From NCBI RefSeq assembly GCF_000585495.1, contig NZ_CP007264.1, positions 1,116,001-1,180,000 on the forward strand: DNA of 64,000 nucleotides. The letters are read 5' to 3'. A model generated the notes under the pieces. The model saw only the letters and a list, made by a program, of their open reading frames with translations, was not told the DNA's origin and ran no database searches. The stretch is from Thermococcus nautili (GTDB lineage Archaea; Methanobacteriota_B; Thermococci; Thermococcales; Thermococcaceae). Positions 1 through 6,901 of this stretch are shown piece by piece (the stretch's first letter is position 1; the number at the start of each line of letters is the position of its first letter). Position numbers and translations under genes: made by a program.

Positions 1-544
1 AGAGGAAGCCGAGGGAAGCTCCGAGCCCTATCAACGCGAGCTCTCTTGCCGTTCCGTCCGTCATCAGCGCGAGGAAGCCGAGTGCGATGGCGCTCGTGCC
101 CACCTCAAGTCCGTTGAACCCGGCCAGCATGTTCACGAGGTTCGCCGAGCCTGTGACGAACAGAACCGCGAAAACCGGATATAGGATTCCGAGGTTGAGG
201 TTGTAGCCGAAGATGTCAACGCTCCTCCCCACGTCCAGGAACGCCACCGGAATCGAGACAAGGAGTGAGAGGACTACCTTGTGGGACTGCCTGAGGGCAG
301 TTAGGTCGTCTATGACGCCGACGAGGCCAAAGAGCAGGAAAACTGGGAGGACGTCGGGCTTCACCAGCGCTCCGAGGACTCCAACGGTCAGGACTATAGC
401 AATTCCCCCCATCTCGGGAACTTCCGGCCTTTCCGGCTTGTGGATGTCCCTGCCAACGATTCCCGCTTTCCTCATGAGCTCCCTGACGTATCCAGTGAGG
501 ACGAGCGAAAGGATTAAAGCTATAAGCGCGAGGAACGTTATCAT
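1..544 (-). CDS. GlcNAc-1-phosphate transferase, MraY/WecA/AglH type (partial)
   Basis: This is an integral membrane enzyme of the polyprenyl-phosphate GlcNAc-1-phosphate transferase family, which loads the first sugar phosphate onto a dolichyl-phosphate carrier for glycan assembly. The 3' end lies outside the window; about 181 residues are visible. Family marks seen are the HKPERPEVPEMGG stretch after the first membrane helix (residues 35-47), the Asp-Asp pair in GVIDDLTALRQ (residues 79-80) and NLVNMLAGFNGLEVG (about 135-149). Several hydrophobic helices alternate with these loops. The ATG is chosen because GGTG lies about 6 bases upstream. It is divergent from the HAD-glycosyltransferase gene. 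The exact sugar substrate cannot be read from the sequence. Confidence 0.9.
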   Translation of the reverse strand, partial: MITFLALIALILSLVLTGYVRELMRKAGIVGRDIHKPERPEVPEMGGIAIVLTVGVLGALVKPDVLPVFLLFGLVGVIDDLTALRQSHKVVLSLLVSIPVAFLDVGRSVDIFGYNLNLGILYPVFAVLFVTGSANLVNMLAGFNGLEVGTSAIALGFLALMTDGTARELALIGLGASLGFL

Positions 545-597
545 CTCTGACACCGGCTTCCCTACGCGGGAGCGAAAATAAACCCTTCGGTGGTAGC

Positions 598-1920
598 ATG
601 GACATCAGGGCGGTCCTTTTCGACCTCGATGGAACCCTCGTGGGTGCGGAAAAACCCTTCAGCGAGATAAAGTCAGAGCTCAGGGAGAGGCTAATCTCCC
701 TCGGAATCCCTGAGGAGCTCATAGGCGACCTAACGCCGATGTACGAGGGCCTTATAGAGCTGTCTAAAAAGACGGGTAGGCCCTTCGAGGAGCTCTACTC
801 GATTCTCATCGAGCTTGAAGCCGAGAGAATGAACGAGAGCTTCGTCTTTGAGGGTGCGAGGGAGCTCCTTGACTTTCTCAGGAATCGGGGGATAAAGCTC
901 GCCCTTATGACGAGGAGTTCAAGGAAGGCCACGATGAAGGCCCTTGAGCTTCACGGCCTCAAAGACTACTTCGACATAATCTCGACGCGGGACGACGTTC
1001 CTCCGGAGGAGCTGAAGCCCAACCCCGGCCAGCTGGGGAGAATCCTCGACAAACTCAACGTCCCGCCGGAGAAAGCGGTTGTCGTTGGAGACCACGGCTA
1101 CGACATCATACCAGCTAGGAAGCTCGGCGCGCTCAGCGTTCTCGTTACTGGCCATGACGCGGGCAGGATGAGCTTTCAGGTGGAGGCCGAGCCCAACTTC
1201 GAGGTTGAGAACCTCCTTCACCTTAAGGAGCTCTTTGAAAGGCTGTTCTCAAGCTACGTCGTGGTGCCGGCCTACAACGAGGAGAAGACCATCGGCGCGG
1301 TCATTGAGGACCTTCTCCGCTACTTCAGGCGGGACGAGATAATCGTCGTGAACGACGGCTCCCGCGACAGGACGGAGGAGATAGCACGTTCCTACGGCGT
1401 TCACGTTTTAACGCACCTCGTCAACAGGGGACTCGGCGGTGCCCTCGGAACGGGTTTCGCCTACGCCGTCAGGAGGAACGCGAAGCTCGTCCTGACCTTC
1501 GATGCCGACGGTCAGCATCTCCTAAGTGACGCGCTCCGCGTCATGAAGCCGGTCGCTGAAGGAAAGGTGGACTTCGCCGTCGGTTCGAGGCTTAAGGGGG
1601 ACACGAGTGAGATGCCCTTCGTGAAGAAGTTCGGCAACTTCGTTCTCGACGCGGTGACCGCTGTTTTTGCCCGGAAGTACGTCAGCGACAGCCAGAGCGG
1701 GCTGAGGTGCCTCAGCGGGGACTGCGTGAGGAAGATAAGGATAACCTGCGACCGCTACGCCGTGTCGAGCGAGATTATAATCGAGGCCTCCAAAGCCGGT
1801 TGTAGAATCGTCGAGGTTCCGATTAAGGCCGTCTACACTGAGTACTCGATGAAGAAAGGAACCAACGTTTTGGAGGGTGTTAAGATAGCGCTCAACCTTC
1901 TCTTCGACAAGCTGAGGTGA
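598..1920 (+). CDS. HAD-family phosphatase fused to GT2 glycosyltransferase
   Basis: A 440-residue protein carries two complete catalytic domains. The N-terminal part (about 1-215) is a HAD-type hydrolase with FDLDGTL, the T/S motif in MTRSS, the Lys in KPNPGQL and VGDHGYD. The C-terminal part (about 218-440) is a GT-A glycosyltransferase resembling dolichyl-phosphate mannose synthase, with VVPAYNEEKTI, VNDGSRD and the metal-binding DADGQH. Inference: it makes or recycles a lipid-linked sugar, with the phosphatase acting on the same intermediate. GGTGG sits just before the ATG. The next gene overlaps its end, so the two are probably co-translated. The pairing with a DUF2304 gene is common for GT2 enzymes of this type. 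Confidence 0.88.
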   Translation: MDIRAVLFDLDGTLVGAEKPFSEIKSELRERLISLGIPEELIGDLTPMYEGLIELSKKTGRPFEELYSILIELEAERMNESFVFEGARELLDFLRNRGIKLALMTRSSRKATMKALELHGLKDYFDIISTRDDVPPEELKPNPGQLGRILDKLNVPPEKAVVVGDHGYDIIPARKLGALSVLVTGHDAGRMSFQVEAEPNFEVENLLHLKELFERLFSSYVVVPAYNEEKTIGAVIEDLLRYFRRDEIIVVNDGSRDRTEEIARSYGVHVLTHLVNRGLGGALGTGFAYAVRRNAKLVLTFDADGQHLLSDALRVMKPVAEGKVDFAVGSRLKGDTSEMPFVKKFGNFVLDAVTAVFARKYVSDSQSGLRCLSGDCVRKIRITCDRYAVSSEIIIEASKAGCRIVEVPIKAVYTEYSMKKGTNVLEGVKIALNLLFDKLR

Positions 1921-1925
1921 TGGGA

Positions 1926-2294
1926 ATGTACGTCGTTCAGATGATTACACTTGTAATCGTGCTCGCCCTTATGGTCTATGTCCTCGGTAAGTACAGGAGG
2001 GGCGATTTTGAGTGGGGGGACTTTCTGTTTTGGGAAGTTCTTCTTCTGGGTTTGCTCCTAGTTGCCCTGTTTCCCCTTAGAATTGCCCTTGAAATTAAGG
2101 ACATCCTAGGCCTCGGCAGGGGACTCGATGCCCTCTTCGTCGTGGCGATTGGAGCGGCATACCTGATAATCTTCAAGGTCTACCTCGCGGTGGACAAGAC
2201 CGAGCGCGAGATAACCGAGCTGACGAGGAAAGTTGCCATAGAACTCGAGGAAATAAACAGAAGGCTGGAGGAGATTGAGAAAAAGCTCAAATGA
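1926..2294 (+). CDS. DUF2304 small membrane protein
   Basis: About 122 residues with three hydrophobic segments (near 5-22, 33-50 and 68-88), followed by a charged C-terminal coiled-coil-like helix rich in Glu, Lys and Arg. This layout matches DUF2304 proteins, which are frequent companions of family 2 glycosyltransferases; their biochemical role is not established. The start at 1926 is preferred over the GTG/ATG a few bases upstream because GAGGTGA lies 5 bases before it. The gene follows directly on the HAD-GT2 gene and probably shares its transcript. The 3' end overlaps the convergent dCMP deaminase gene by 8 bases. Confidence 0.75.
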   Translation: MYVVQMITLVIVLALMVYVLGKYRRGDFEWGDFLFWEVLLLGLLLVALFPLRIALEIKDILGLGRGLDALFVVAIGAAYLIIFKVYLAVDKTEREITELTRKVAIELEEINRRLEEIEKKLK

Positions 2295-2820
2295 ACTCCC
2301 CGAAGAGCTCTTCAAGGAACGCCCTAACGCGCTCCTTCGGCAGTTTGAACTGCCTTATCTTCACTATCCCCTTCTCCTGGGCTTCCTTAAGCAGTATCTC
2401 GGTGGCCTCGTTGGGGTACATCTCCTCGTAGACTATCTCCTTGATTCCCGCGTTGATGACGAGCTTGAAGCAGGTGTCGCAGGGGAAGTGCGTGACGTAG
2501 AGGGTAGCGCCTTCGAGGCTTATTCCCTTCCGAGCGGCCATCGCTATGACGTTCTGCTCCGCGTGAACCGCCCTGTGGCAGTGGCCGTCAACTATGAGAC
2601 AGCCCACGTCAATGCAGTGGTCCATTCCCCTCGGTGCGCCGTTGTAGCCGGTGGCGAGTATGTAGCCGTCCTTCACAGCCACTGCTCCGACCCTGAGCCT
2701 CGGACAGGTTGCCCTGAGCGAGACGAGCTTCGCTATGAGCATGAAGTACTCGTCCTTTGTTGGCCTGATTCGCCTTATCCTCTCGGCTTTCTCTGGGTCG
2801 AGGAAAATCTCAACCGTCAT
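2287..2820 (-). CDS. dCMP deaminase family zinc enzyme
   Basis: A 177-residue cytidine/deoxycytidylate deaminase-fold protein. The zinc site is complete: HAEQN with His86 and the proton-shuttling Glu88, then PCDTC with Cys114 and Cys117. The stretch TGYNGAPRGMDHC (about 57-69) and the extra Cys/His cluster between residues 69 and 82 are typical of dCMP deaminases (ComEB-like) rather than of cytidine deaminases. The role would be deamination of dCMP to dUMP for dTMP synthesis. The start codon is preceded by GGTG and lies one base past the stop of the M48 protease gene, so the two are likely one transcript under the BlaI-type regulator gene. Confidence 0.88.
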   Translation of the reverse strand: MTVEIFLDPEKAERIRRIRPTKDEYFMLIAKLVSLRATCPRLRVGAVAVKDGYILATGYNGAPRGMDHCIDVGCLIVDGHCHRAVHAEQNVIAMAARKGISLEGATLYVTHFPCDTCFKLVINAGIKEIVYEEMYPNEATEILLKEAQEKGIVKIRQFKLPKERVRAFLEELFGEFI

Positions 2821-2821
2821 A

Positions 2822-3601
2822 TCACTGCACCTGCTTCATCCTCATCAGGTTGTTCATCTCAAACGTTATCCTAAGGATTCTTTCCTCGTAGCTTGGGTGG
2901 GTTTCGGTGAAGAACGCGAAGCGCTTTTCCCTCTCTATGCCCGGCTCTATGCTCGGAACCGCGTTGACCTTGACGTTCATCCTGAGGTCTTCGTAGTACT
3001 TGAGCTCCTCAAGGGCCCTCTTGAGACTCATGGGTATGGTGAGCAATCTGAGGGCCGTTTCATCTGCCAGGAATTCCCTCTTCTTCATAAAGTCGCTCCT
3101 TGCAAGCTCGTACGCTATGTAGAGGACAGTTGCAGCCCCCTTGACCGGGATGCTTCCTGCTATGAGGAGTGCCAGCGTTGTTATCATCATGAGGCACCTT
3201 CCGTAGGTTACCATCGGGAACCACTTGGTGTCGCGGTTCTTTATGTGACCCAGCTCGTGTGCGGCGACGGCGATTATCTCATCCTCGTCGAGCACTTCAA
3301 AGAGACCCAGGGAGAGGACTATCGTGTTGCCGAAGGAATACGCGTTGGGTATGTAATCATCGAGCAGGTAGACCTTGGGCATTGGGACTTTGGCTTTCTC
3401 GGCGAGCTCGGCTATGCCGTCGTAGAGCCAGGGCATTTCCTCCCTCTCGAGGGGAATTAGGTTCTCTCCGAACTTGTGTCTCGTTGCCCAGATGTAGAGT
3501 GCACCAAGGAACGCCATTGCGCCGCCGGCCATCGCAACCCCGAGGTCTCCGAGGGCTTCAACGACTAGGAGAACCTCAAGGGCGAGTATCACGTAGAGCA
3601 T
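2822..3601 (-). CDS. M48 family zinc metalloprotease (HtpX-like), membrane-associated
   Basis: A 259-residue protein with a hydrophobic N-terminus (about 1-37), then the zinc-binding HELGH at 115-119 and a downstream FLADETALRL segment supplying the third zinc ligand (Glu). A further hydrophobic pair lies in the middle (about 130-160). Family knowledge: M48/HtpX enzymes sit in the membrane and degrade misfolded or regulatory proteins. It lies between a BlaI-type repressor gene and a dCMP deaminase gene, all on the minus strand with gaps of 1-6 bases. Whether it cleaves the neighbouring repressor, as MecR1/BlaR1 signalling does in bacteria, is speculation. Confidence 0.87.
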   Translation of the reverse strand: MLYVILALEVLLVVEALGDLGVAMAGGAMAFLGALYIWATRHKFGENLIPLEREEMPWLYDGIAELAEKAKVPMPKVYLLDDYIPNAYSFGNTIVLSLGLFEVLDEDEIIAVAAHELGHIKNRDTKWFPMVTYGRCLMMITTLALLIAGSIPVKGAATVLYIAYELARSDFMKKREFLADETALRLLTIPMSLKRALEELKYYEDLRMNVKVNAVPSIEPGIEREKRFAFFTETHPSYEERILRITFEMNNLMRMKQVQ

Positions 3602-3607
3602 CGCCCA

Positions 3608-3973
3608 TCACTTCTTTATCCTTGACAGGTAGGCGTAGGTTGCCTCCCTGAAGTTCGTCATCAGAGCGTCGAGGATGCTCTGGACGACCTTCTGTTCGAA
3701 CTCCTCTCTCGTCGTCGTTATTGAGTAGACATACCTCATACCGCCCCTGCCTTTCTCAACACTTCTCTGGAGGAGCCCTTTCTCGCAGAGGCGGTTCATC
3801 AGGATGCTTATCGTAGAGCGCCTTATCTCAGGGTGCTTCTCCTTCATGTACTCGTAAACCTGGCCTGCCGTTGCCACTTTTACCTTCCACATGTGCTCCA
3901 TTATCTCGGCTTCGAGGGGCGGGAGAACGGCTTTGATGCCCTCTTCGGTGAGCTTGAATTCGTGGGGCTCCAT
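3608..3973 (-). CDS. BlaI/MecI/CopY-type winged-helix transcriptional repressor
   Basis: About 121 residues. The N-terminal two thirds form a winged helix: LPPLEAEIMEHMWK, then the recognition helix region IRRSTISILMNRLCEKGLL and a wing around GRGGMRYVYS. The C-terminal helix EEFEQKVVQSILDALM fits the dimerisation segment of the BlaI/MecI family. The ATG at 3973 is chosen because GGTGA lies 5 bases upstream; an in-frame GTG at 3982 is the alternative and would suit a leaderless transcript from the TATA-like element at 4004-4014. It heads the operon with the M48 protease and dCMP deaminase genes. Confidence 0.82.
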   Translation of the reverse strand: MEPHEFKLTEEGIKAVLPPLEAEIMEHMWKVKVATAGQVYEYMKEKHPEIRRSTISILMNRLCEKGLLQRSVEKGRGGMRYVYSITTTREEFEQKVVQSILDALMTNFREATYAYLSRIKK

Positions 3974-4014
3974 GACGTTCACCTAGTTTATTCTTCTCGC
4001 GAACTCTAAAAAGC

Positions 4015-4062
4015 TTTATCCCGGGTTAAGATTTTTAAGTCCCGGCCTGTATTTATCCCGGG
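4015..4062. promoter_or_regulatory. Divergent promoter region with repeated TTTATCCCGGG
   Basis: An 11-base direct repeat, TTTATCCCGGG, occurs at 4015-4025 and 4052-4062. The first copy extends into a near-palindrome, TTATCCCGGGTTAA (4016-4029). Between them, TTTTTAAG at 4032-4039 is a TATA box at the right distance for the tRNA-Arg gene. On the other strand CTTTTTAGAG near 4004-4014 would serve the BlaI-type gene. The repeat could be an autoregulatory operator, but this is inference from position. Confidence 0.45.
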
Positions 4063-4064
4063 GT

Positions 4065-4142
4065 GGGCCGGTGGCTTAGCCTGGATAGAGCGTCGGCCTC
4101 CGGAGCCGAAGGTCGCGGGTTCAAATCCCGCCCGGCCCGCCA
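4065..4142 (+). tRNA. tRNA-Arg (anticodon CCG)
   Basis: The acceptor stem pairs GGGCCGG (4065-4071) with CCGGCCC (4132-4138), followed by discriminator G and an encoded CCA (4140-4142). The anticodon stem TCGGC/GCCGA encloses the 7-base loop CTCCGGA, giving anticodon CCG, which reads CGG arginine codons. The T arm carries GGTTCAAATCC. The length is 78 bases with no intron. A TATA box about 30 bases upstream supports its own transcription. It is the only tRNA seen in the window. Confidence 0.97.
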
Positions 4143-4745
4143 TAGAAACTTTGCTGGGCAAAGTTTCATCAAAGTTGGTAGCTCCTTCTGGAAAGCTATT
4201 TTGAGTGATTTTCTTATTGAATGGCCACTTTGAGAGTGAGAACTTTTCAAATTGCCCCTTGCTTATGGGTTTACATTTAAAATCGACGCCCGAAGGGCGT
4301 CAAGAAGAGAGCAAACCCTCTTTTGTAGGTGTTCTTTGGATGTGTTCTCTATTGAGGATGCGCGATTTTGTGAGCAAAATCTGCTCTACTTGAGCCCTCG
4401 AGCAGGAGCTACTAACTTTTGGTGAAGCTTTTTTCAAAAGCTTCCTGTGCAAGCGCTGGCGGAAGGTTAGGTGCTTTTTTGGAAGTGCAGGTTTTGAAGG
4501 GGTTTCTATTGGATTTGCTCCTTTTTGTGAGGATTTTCTCTCTTTGAAGGCGTCCGAAGGGCGTCGGTAGGAATTTGAAACAATCTCAAGGAGTTTTGGT
4601 GTTAAACCCTGTATGAACTTGCTCTTCGTTAGTGCACGACTGTTCTTTGCTCTTTTGGAACGAAGGACGCTCATTTCATCAGCCCTTCTCAAAGGCTGTA
4701 GGCAAAGTTTCCTTGGTCACGCTTTCTCAAAGGCCGTTGTGAATC
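4143..4745. other. Gene-free, hairpin-rich AT-rich tract beside tRNA-Arg
   Basis: About 600 bases without a credible gene and richer in A+T than the surroundings. It contains several perfect hairpins: 4145-4167 (10-bp stem, 3-base loop, directly after the tRNA and possibly its terminator), 4285-4301 (7-bp GACGCCC stem with GAA loop), 4372-4386 (5 bp) and 4424-4444 (9 bp, GAAGCTTTT stem). A variant of the second motif (GCGTCCGAAGGGCGTC) recurs near 4552. A 130-residue minus-strand reading frame spans 4300-4692, but it is Ser/Lys/Arg-rich, lacks a ribosome binding site and resembles no family known to me. It may be a degraded element next to a tRNA or a dispersed non-coding repeat. Confidence 0.5.
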
Positions 4746-4780
4746 TTGCCCGGGGAAAAGCTTATAAATCGGCCGGGCAA
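4746..4780 (+). promoter_or_regulatory. TATA promoter flanked by TTGCCCGG/CCGGGCAA inverted repeat
   Basis: The 8-bp inverted repeat TTGCCCGG (4746-4753) and CCGGGCAA (4773-4780) brackets GGAAAAGCTTATAAATC, a BRE plus TATA box (TATA core 4760-4768). It lies about 60 bases before the zinc ribbon and EF-1 beta genes and is the likely promoter for them. The symmetric flanks may be a protein binding site or may form a hairpin. Confidence 0.55.
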
Positions 4781-4825
4781 CGCTCACCAGAGATTTAAAA
4801 ACCACCTTTCTTGGAGGTGTTCGCA

Positions 4826-5005
4826 GTGGAGATGAAGTTCGAGATACCCGTATGCACCTCATGCGGAAAGGAGATAACCCCAAGGGAGCACGCCACTCAC
4901 TTCGTCTGCCCGAACTGTGGCGAGGCGATAATCTGGCGCTGCGAATCCTGCAGGGTCCTCAGCGTTCCCTACAAGTGTCCCAAGTGCGGATGGGAGGGGC
5001 CGTGA
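4826..5005 (+). CDS. Small zinc-ribbon protein upstream of EF-1 beta
   Basis: About 59 residues with four CxxC pairs: CTSC, CPNC, CESC and CPKC, ending in CGWEGP. This is enough for two zinc ribbons in one very small protein. The GTG at 4826 is chosen because GGAGGTG lies 6 bases upstream; an ATG 6 bases later is also possible. The gene ends 17 bases before the EF-1 beta start, so the two are co-transcribed. Small zinc-ribbon proteins next to EF-1 beta are familiar in Thermococcales. A role in translation or RNA binding is inferred from that context only. Confidence 0.85.
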   Translation: MEMKFEIPVCTSCGKEITPREHATHFVCPNCGEAIIWRCESCRVLSVPYKCPKCGWEGP

Positions 5006-5022
5006 ACTAGGAGGTGAAAAAG

Positions 5023-5298
5023 ATGAGCGACTACAATATGGTTGCGGTTGTTAAGGTCATGCCGACCGACCCCGAGGTCAACCTCGACGAGCTCGAGGCC
5101 AAGCTCAAGGAGGCTCTTCCTGAGAAGTTCGGTCTTGCCAAGGTCGAGCGCGAGCCCATAGCGTTCGGTCTCGTCGCCCTCAAGTTCTACGTCCTGGCCA
5201 AGGACGAGGAGGGCTACGACCTCGACCAGGTTCTCGAGGCCTTTAGGAACGTCGAGAACGTCGAGAGCGCCGAGGTCGAGACCGTTTCGAGGATTTGA
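5023..5298 (+). CDS. ef1b: Elongation factor 1-beta (archaeal EF-1B)
   Basis: A 91-residue guanine-nucleotide exchange factor for EF-1A. It begins SDYNMVAVVKVMPTDPEVNLDELEAKL and ends VENVESAEVETVSRI, the alpha-beta sandwich of the archaeal EF-1 beta family at its usual length. The region PIAFGLVALKFYVL is the conserved core that contacts the nucleotide-binding domain of EF-1A. The ATG at 5023 follows GGAGGTG by 6 bases; the in-frame GTG inside that ribosome binding site is rejected. It lies downstream of the zinc-ribbon gene in the same unit. Confidence 0.95.
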   Translation: MSDYNMVAVVKVMPTDPEVNLDELEAKLKEALPEKFGLAKVEREPIAFGLVALKFYVLAKDEEGYDLDQVLEAFRNVENVESAEVETVSRI

Positions 5299-5355
5299 AT
5301 TCCCTCTATTTCTTATTGAGTAACATTTTTGAGCTCTTTTTGTGATTTGCTCGTT

Positions 5356-5580
5356 ATGAAGATTAGATACGACCCTAAGGCCGATATTCTCTACATTCTC
5401 CTCAAGGAGGGCCCGGTAGCGGATATCGATGAGGTGGATGAGGACATCTGGTTCGAGTACGATGAGCAGAGAAACGTAATCGGGATAGAGATTTGGAACG
5501 CCGGCGAGAACGTAATTCGGAGGAGTCTCCTTGAGATAGAGCGTTATGCAAAGGGATTGAAAGAAGAGGCAAAAACTTAA
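5356..5580 (+). CDS. DUF2283 family protein
   Basis: About 74 residues. It starts MKIRYDPKADILYILLKEGP and continues with FEYDEQRNVIGIEIWNA, the two conserved blocks of DUF2283, a small beta-rich family often found near toxin genes and sometimes annotated as antitoxin-like. No toxin gene accompanies it here. The ATG at 5356 is chosen because homology-like sequence begins there; upstream in-frame starts would add a Cys-containing tail without family resemblance. No strong ribosome binding site is visible. It overlaps the convergent TPR gene by 4 bases at the 3' ends. Confidence 0.75.
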   Translation: MKIRYDPKADILYILLKEGPVADIDEVDEDIWFEYDEQRNVIGIEIWNAGENVIRRSLLEIERYAKGLKEEAKT

Positions 5581-6599
5581 AGCCCCAAACTCAGGCTCAG
5601 CTTCGGCCTCTTCCACTCGTCGAGTATCGAACGAAGCTCCTCGTTTTCCACCTTCGCGTAAAGCTCGTCGAAGCGCTTCTTTGCTTCCTCGTCCCCAGCG
5701 CGCCAGCGCGCCAGCTCTGCTATTGCCCTGAAGAAATGCCTTGTGTCGTCCTCGAAGAGCTCGGCAAAGGTCTCCATGTTCCTCGCTATCGTGTCGTAGG
5801 CGTTCTCGTTGAACAGCCCCTCGATGAAGTCAACCAGCGTGTCGAAAACGACGCCGAATATATCGTCGCTCACGTTGATTGCCTTCAGCAGGGCCTCGCG
5901 AAGGGCCTTGAAAGCTTTGTCGTAGTCCTCTCTACCAGCGTGAATCTCGGCCTCGACAAGCTTGGCGTTTATCTCAATCTCGTCGTCGCGCGGGTTCCTT
6001 AAGACTTCCTTAATCAGCGCCTCTGCTGTGTCGTAGTCCCCGAGCTCGTAGTGGAAGTGCGCCAAGTCGAGGAGGCTTATGAGCCTGTTCTTCTCGTCGT
6101 TTATGCGCTCGAATATCTCTCTCGCACGCTCCATCAGCTCTATGGCCTTCTCCGTTTCGCCGAGCTCGTCGTAGTTCACCGCGAGGTTCGCTAACGTCAG
6201 CGCTATCTCCTTGTCGTTCTTCAGGATGTTCTCCTCGTGCTCAAGGAGTTTCTGGTACGTCTCTATCGCCTTCTCCGGCATTCCGAAGTGCTCGTAGGCA
6301 TCGGCGAGATAGTAGAGCGCCGTCGCGTACTCCTCGGGGTCGTCCTTCTTCTTCTCAACGACCCGCTTGTAGAGCTTTATCGCGCTCTCGACGTCGTCGA
6401 GGTGAGCGTAAACGTGTCCAATCTCGTGGAGCAGGTCGTAGGGGTCGTCGCACTGAACGGCAACTTCTCCAAGCCTCTTGAGCTCTTCCCTGAGCTCCTC
6501 CTCGGTCTCTATCGAGTCGATGTAATCGTCAAATAGCTCGAGCAGTTTCTCGCAGTCCTTCTCGCTCAAAGCTTTCTCCCACTCTTTCTTGATGTCCAT
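5577..6599 (-). CDS. Tetratricopeptide-repeat protein
   Basis: A 340-residue protein, very rich in Glu and Asp, made of repeated helix pairs of about 34-40 residues. Clear TPR-like units include YATALYYLADAYEHFGMPEKAI, ALTLANLAVNYDELGETEKAI and LLDLAHFHYELGDYDTAEALI. No catalytic domain, signal peptide or membrane segment is seen, so it should be a cytoplasmic protein-protein interaction scaffold. A TATA-like element (AGCTTTTTAACGG on the minus strand near 6632) and GGTGA precede the start. The partner is unknown. Confidence 0.85.
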   Translation of the reverse strand: MDIKKEWEKALSEKDCEKLLELFDDYIDSIETEEELREELKRLGEVAVQCDDPYDLLHEIGHVYAHLDDVESAIKLYKRVVEKKKDDPEEYATALYYLADAYEHFGMPEKAIETYQKLLEHEENILKNDKEIALTLANLAVNYDELGETEKAIELMERAREIFERINDEKNRLISLLDLAHFHYELGDYDTAEALIKEVLRNPRDDEIEINAKLVEAEIHAGREDYDKAFKALREALLKAINVSDDIFGVVFDTLVDFIEGLFNENAYDTIARNMETFAELFEDDTRHFFRAIAELARWRAGDEEAKKRFDELYAKVENEELRSILDEWKRPKLSLSLGL

Positions 6600-6901
6600 T
6601 TCACATCACCGCCCTTCGGTTGGCCGAACCCGTTAAAAAGCTATGGTATCCATAAAACCAAAAAAGTTTGGTAAAATTTTCGAGCTAATTTTGGATATTC
6701 GACAAGTTACCGTCGCATTCACTCCCTCAACCCGACAGGATTGTCATTTTGTTCGTCGTCTGTTCATTGATTTTTTACTCAGTTCATCGTTTCACCGCAC
6801 TTCTTCCCGGGTAATGGATATTATGTCCAAGTATCCAAAGGGAAGGGTTATAGGCCGTGGCCACAATTCAGGAACCTGGACAATTTATCCAGGTGGTCGA
6901 G
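6600..6901. other. Long AT-rich leader between TPR gene and nrdD
   Basis: About 300 bases without a gene, clearly richer in A+T than the flanks. It holds the divergent promoters of the TPR gene (near 6632) and nrdD (GGGTTATAGG near 6846-6855). Short dyads occur: ATGG-TAT-CCAT near 6644 and TGGA-TATTATG-TCCA near 6812, and TGGATATT appears twice. No open reading frame has a ribosome binding site. Its length suggests a regulatory region for ribonucleotide reductase, but no known regulator site was recognised. Confidence 0.45.
6875..6893 (+). promoter_or_regulatory. Hairpin overlapping the nrdD ribosome binding site
   Basis: The perfect 6-bp inverted repeat CCTGGA (6875-6880) and TCCAGG (6888-6893) has a 7-base AT-rich loop. 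The last three stem bases are part of the AGGTGG ribosome binding site of nrdD (6891-6896), whose ATG follows 5 bases later. It also falls where the transcript should begin, given the TATA-like GGGTTATAGG upstream. It could act as a DNA operator or mask the ribosome binding site in RNA. Confidence 0.45.

Noticed and set aside
4300-4692. 130-codon minus-strand frame in the hairpin tract
   Set aside because: No ribosome binding site, low-complexity Ser/Lys/Arg composition and many hairpins within it; kept only as part of the non-coding tract.
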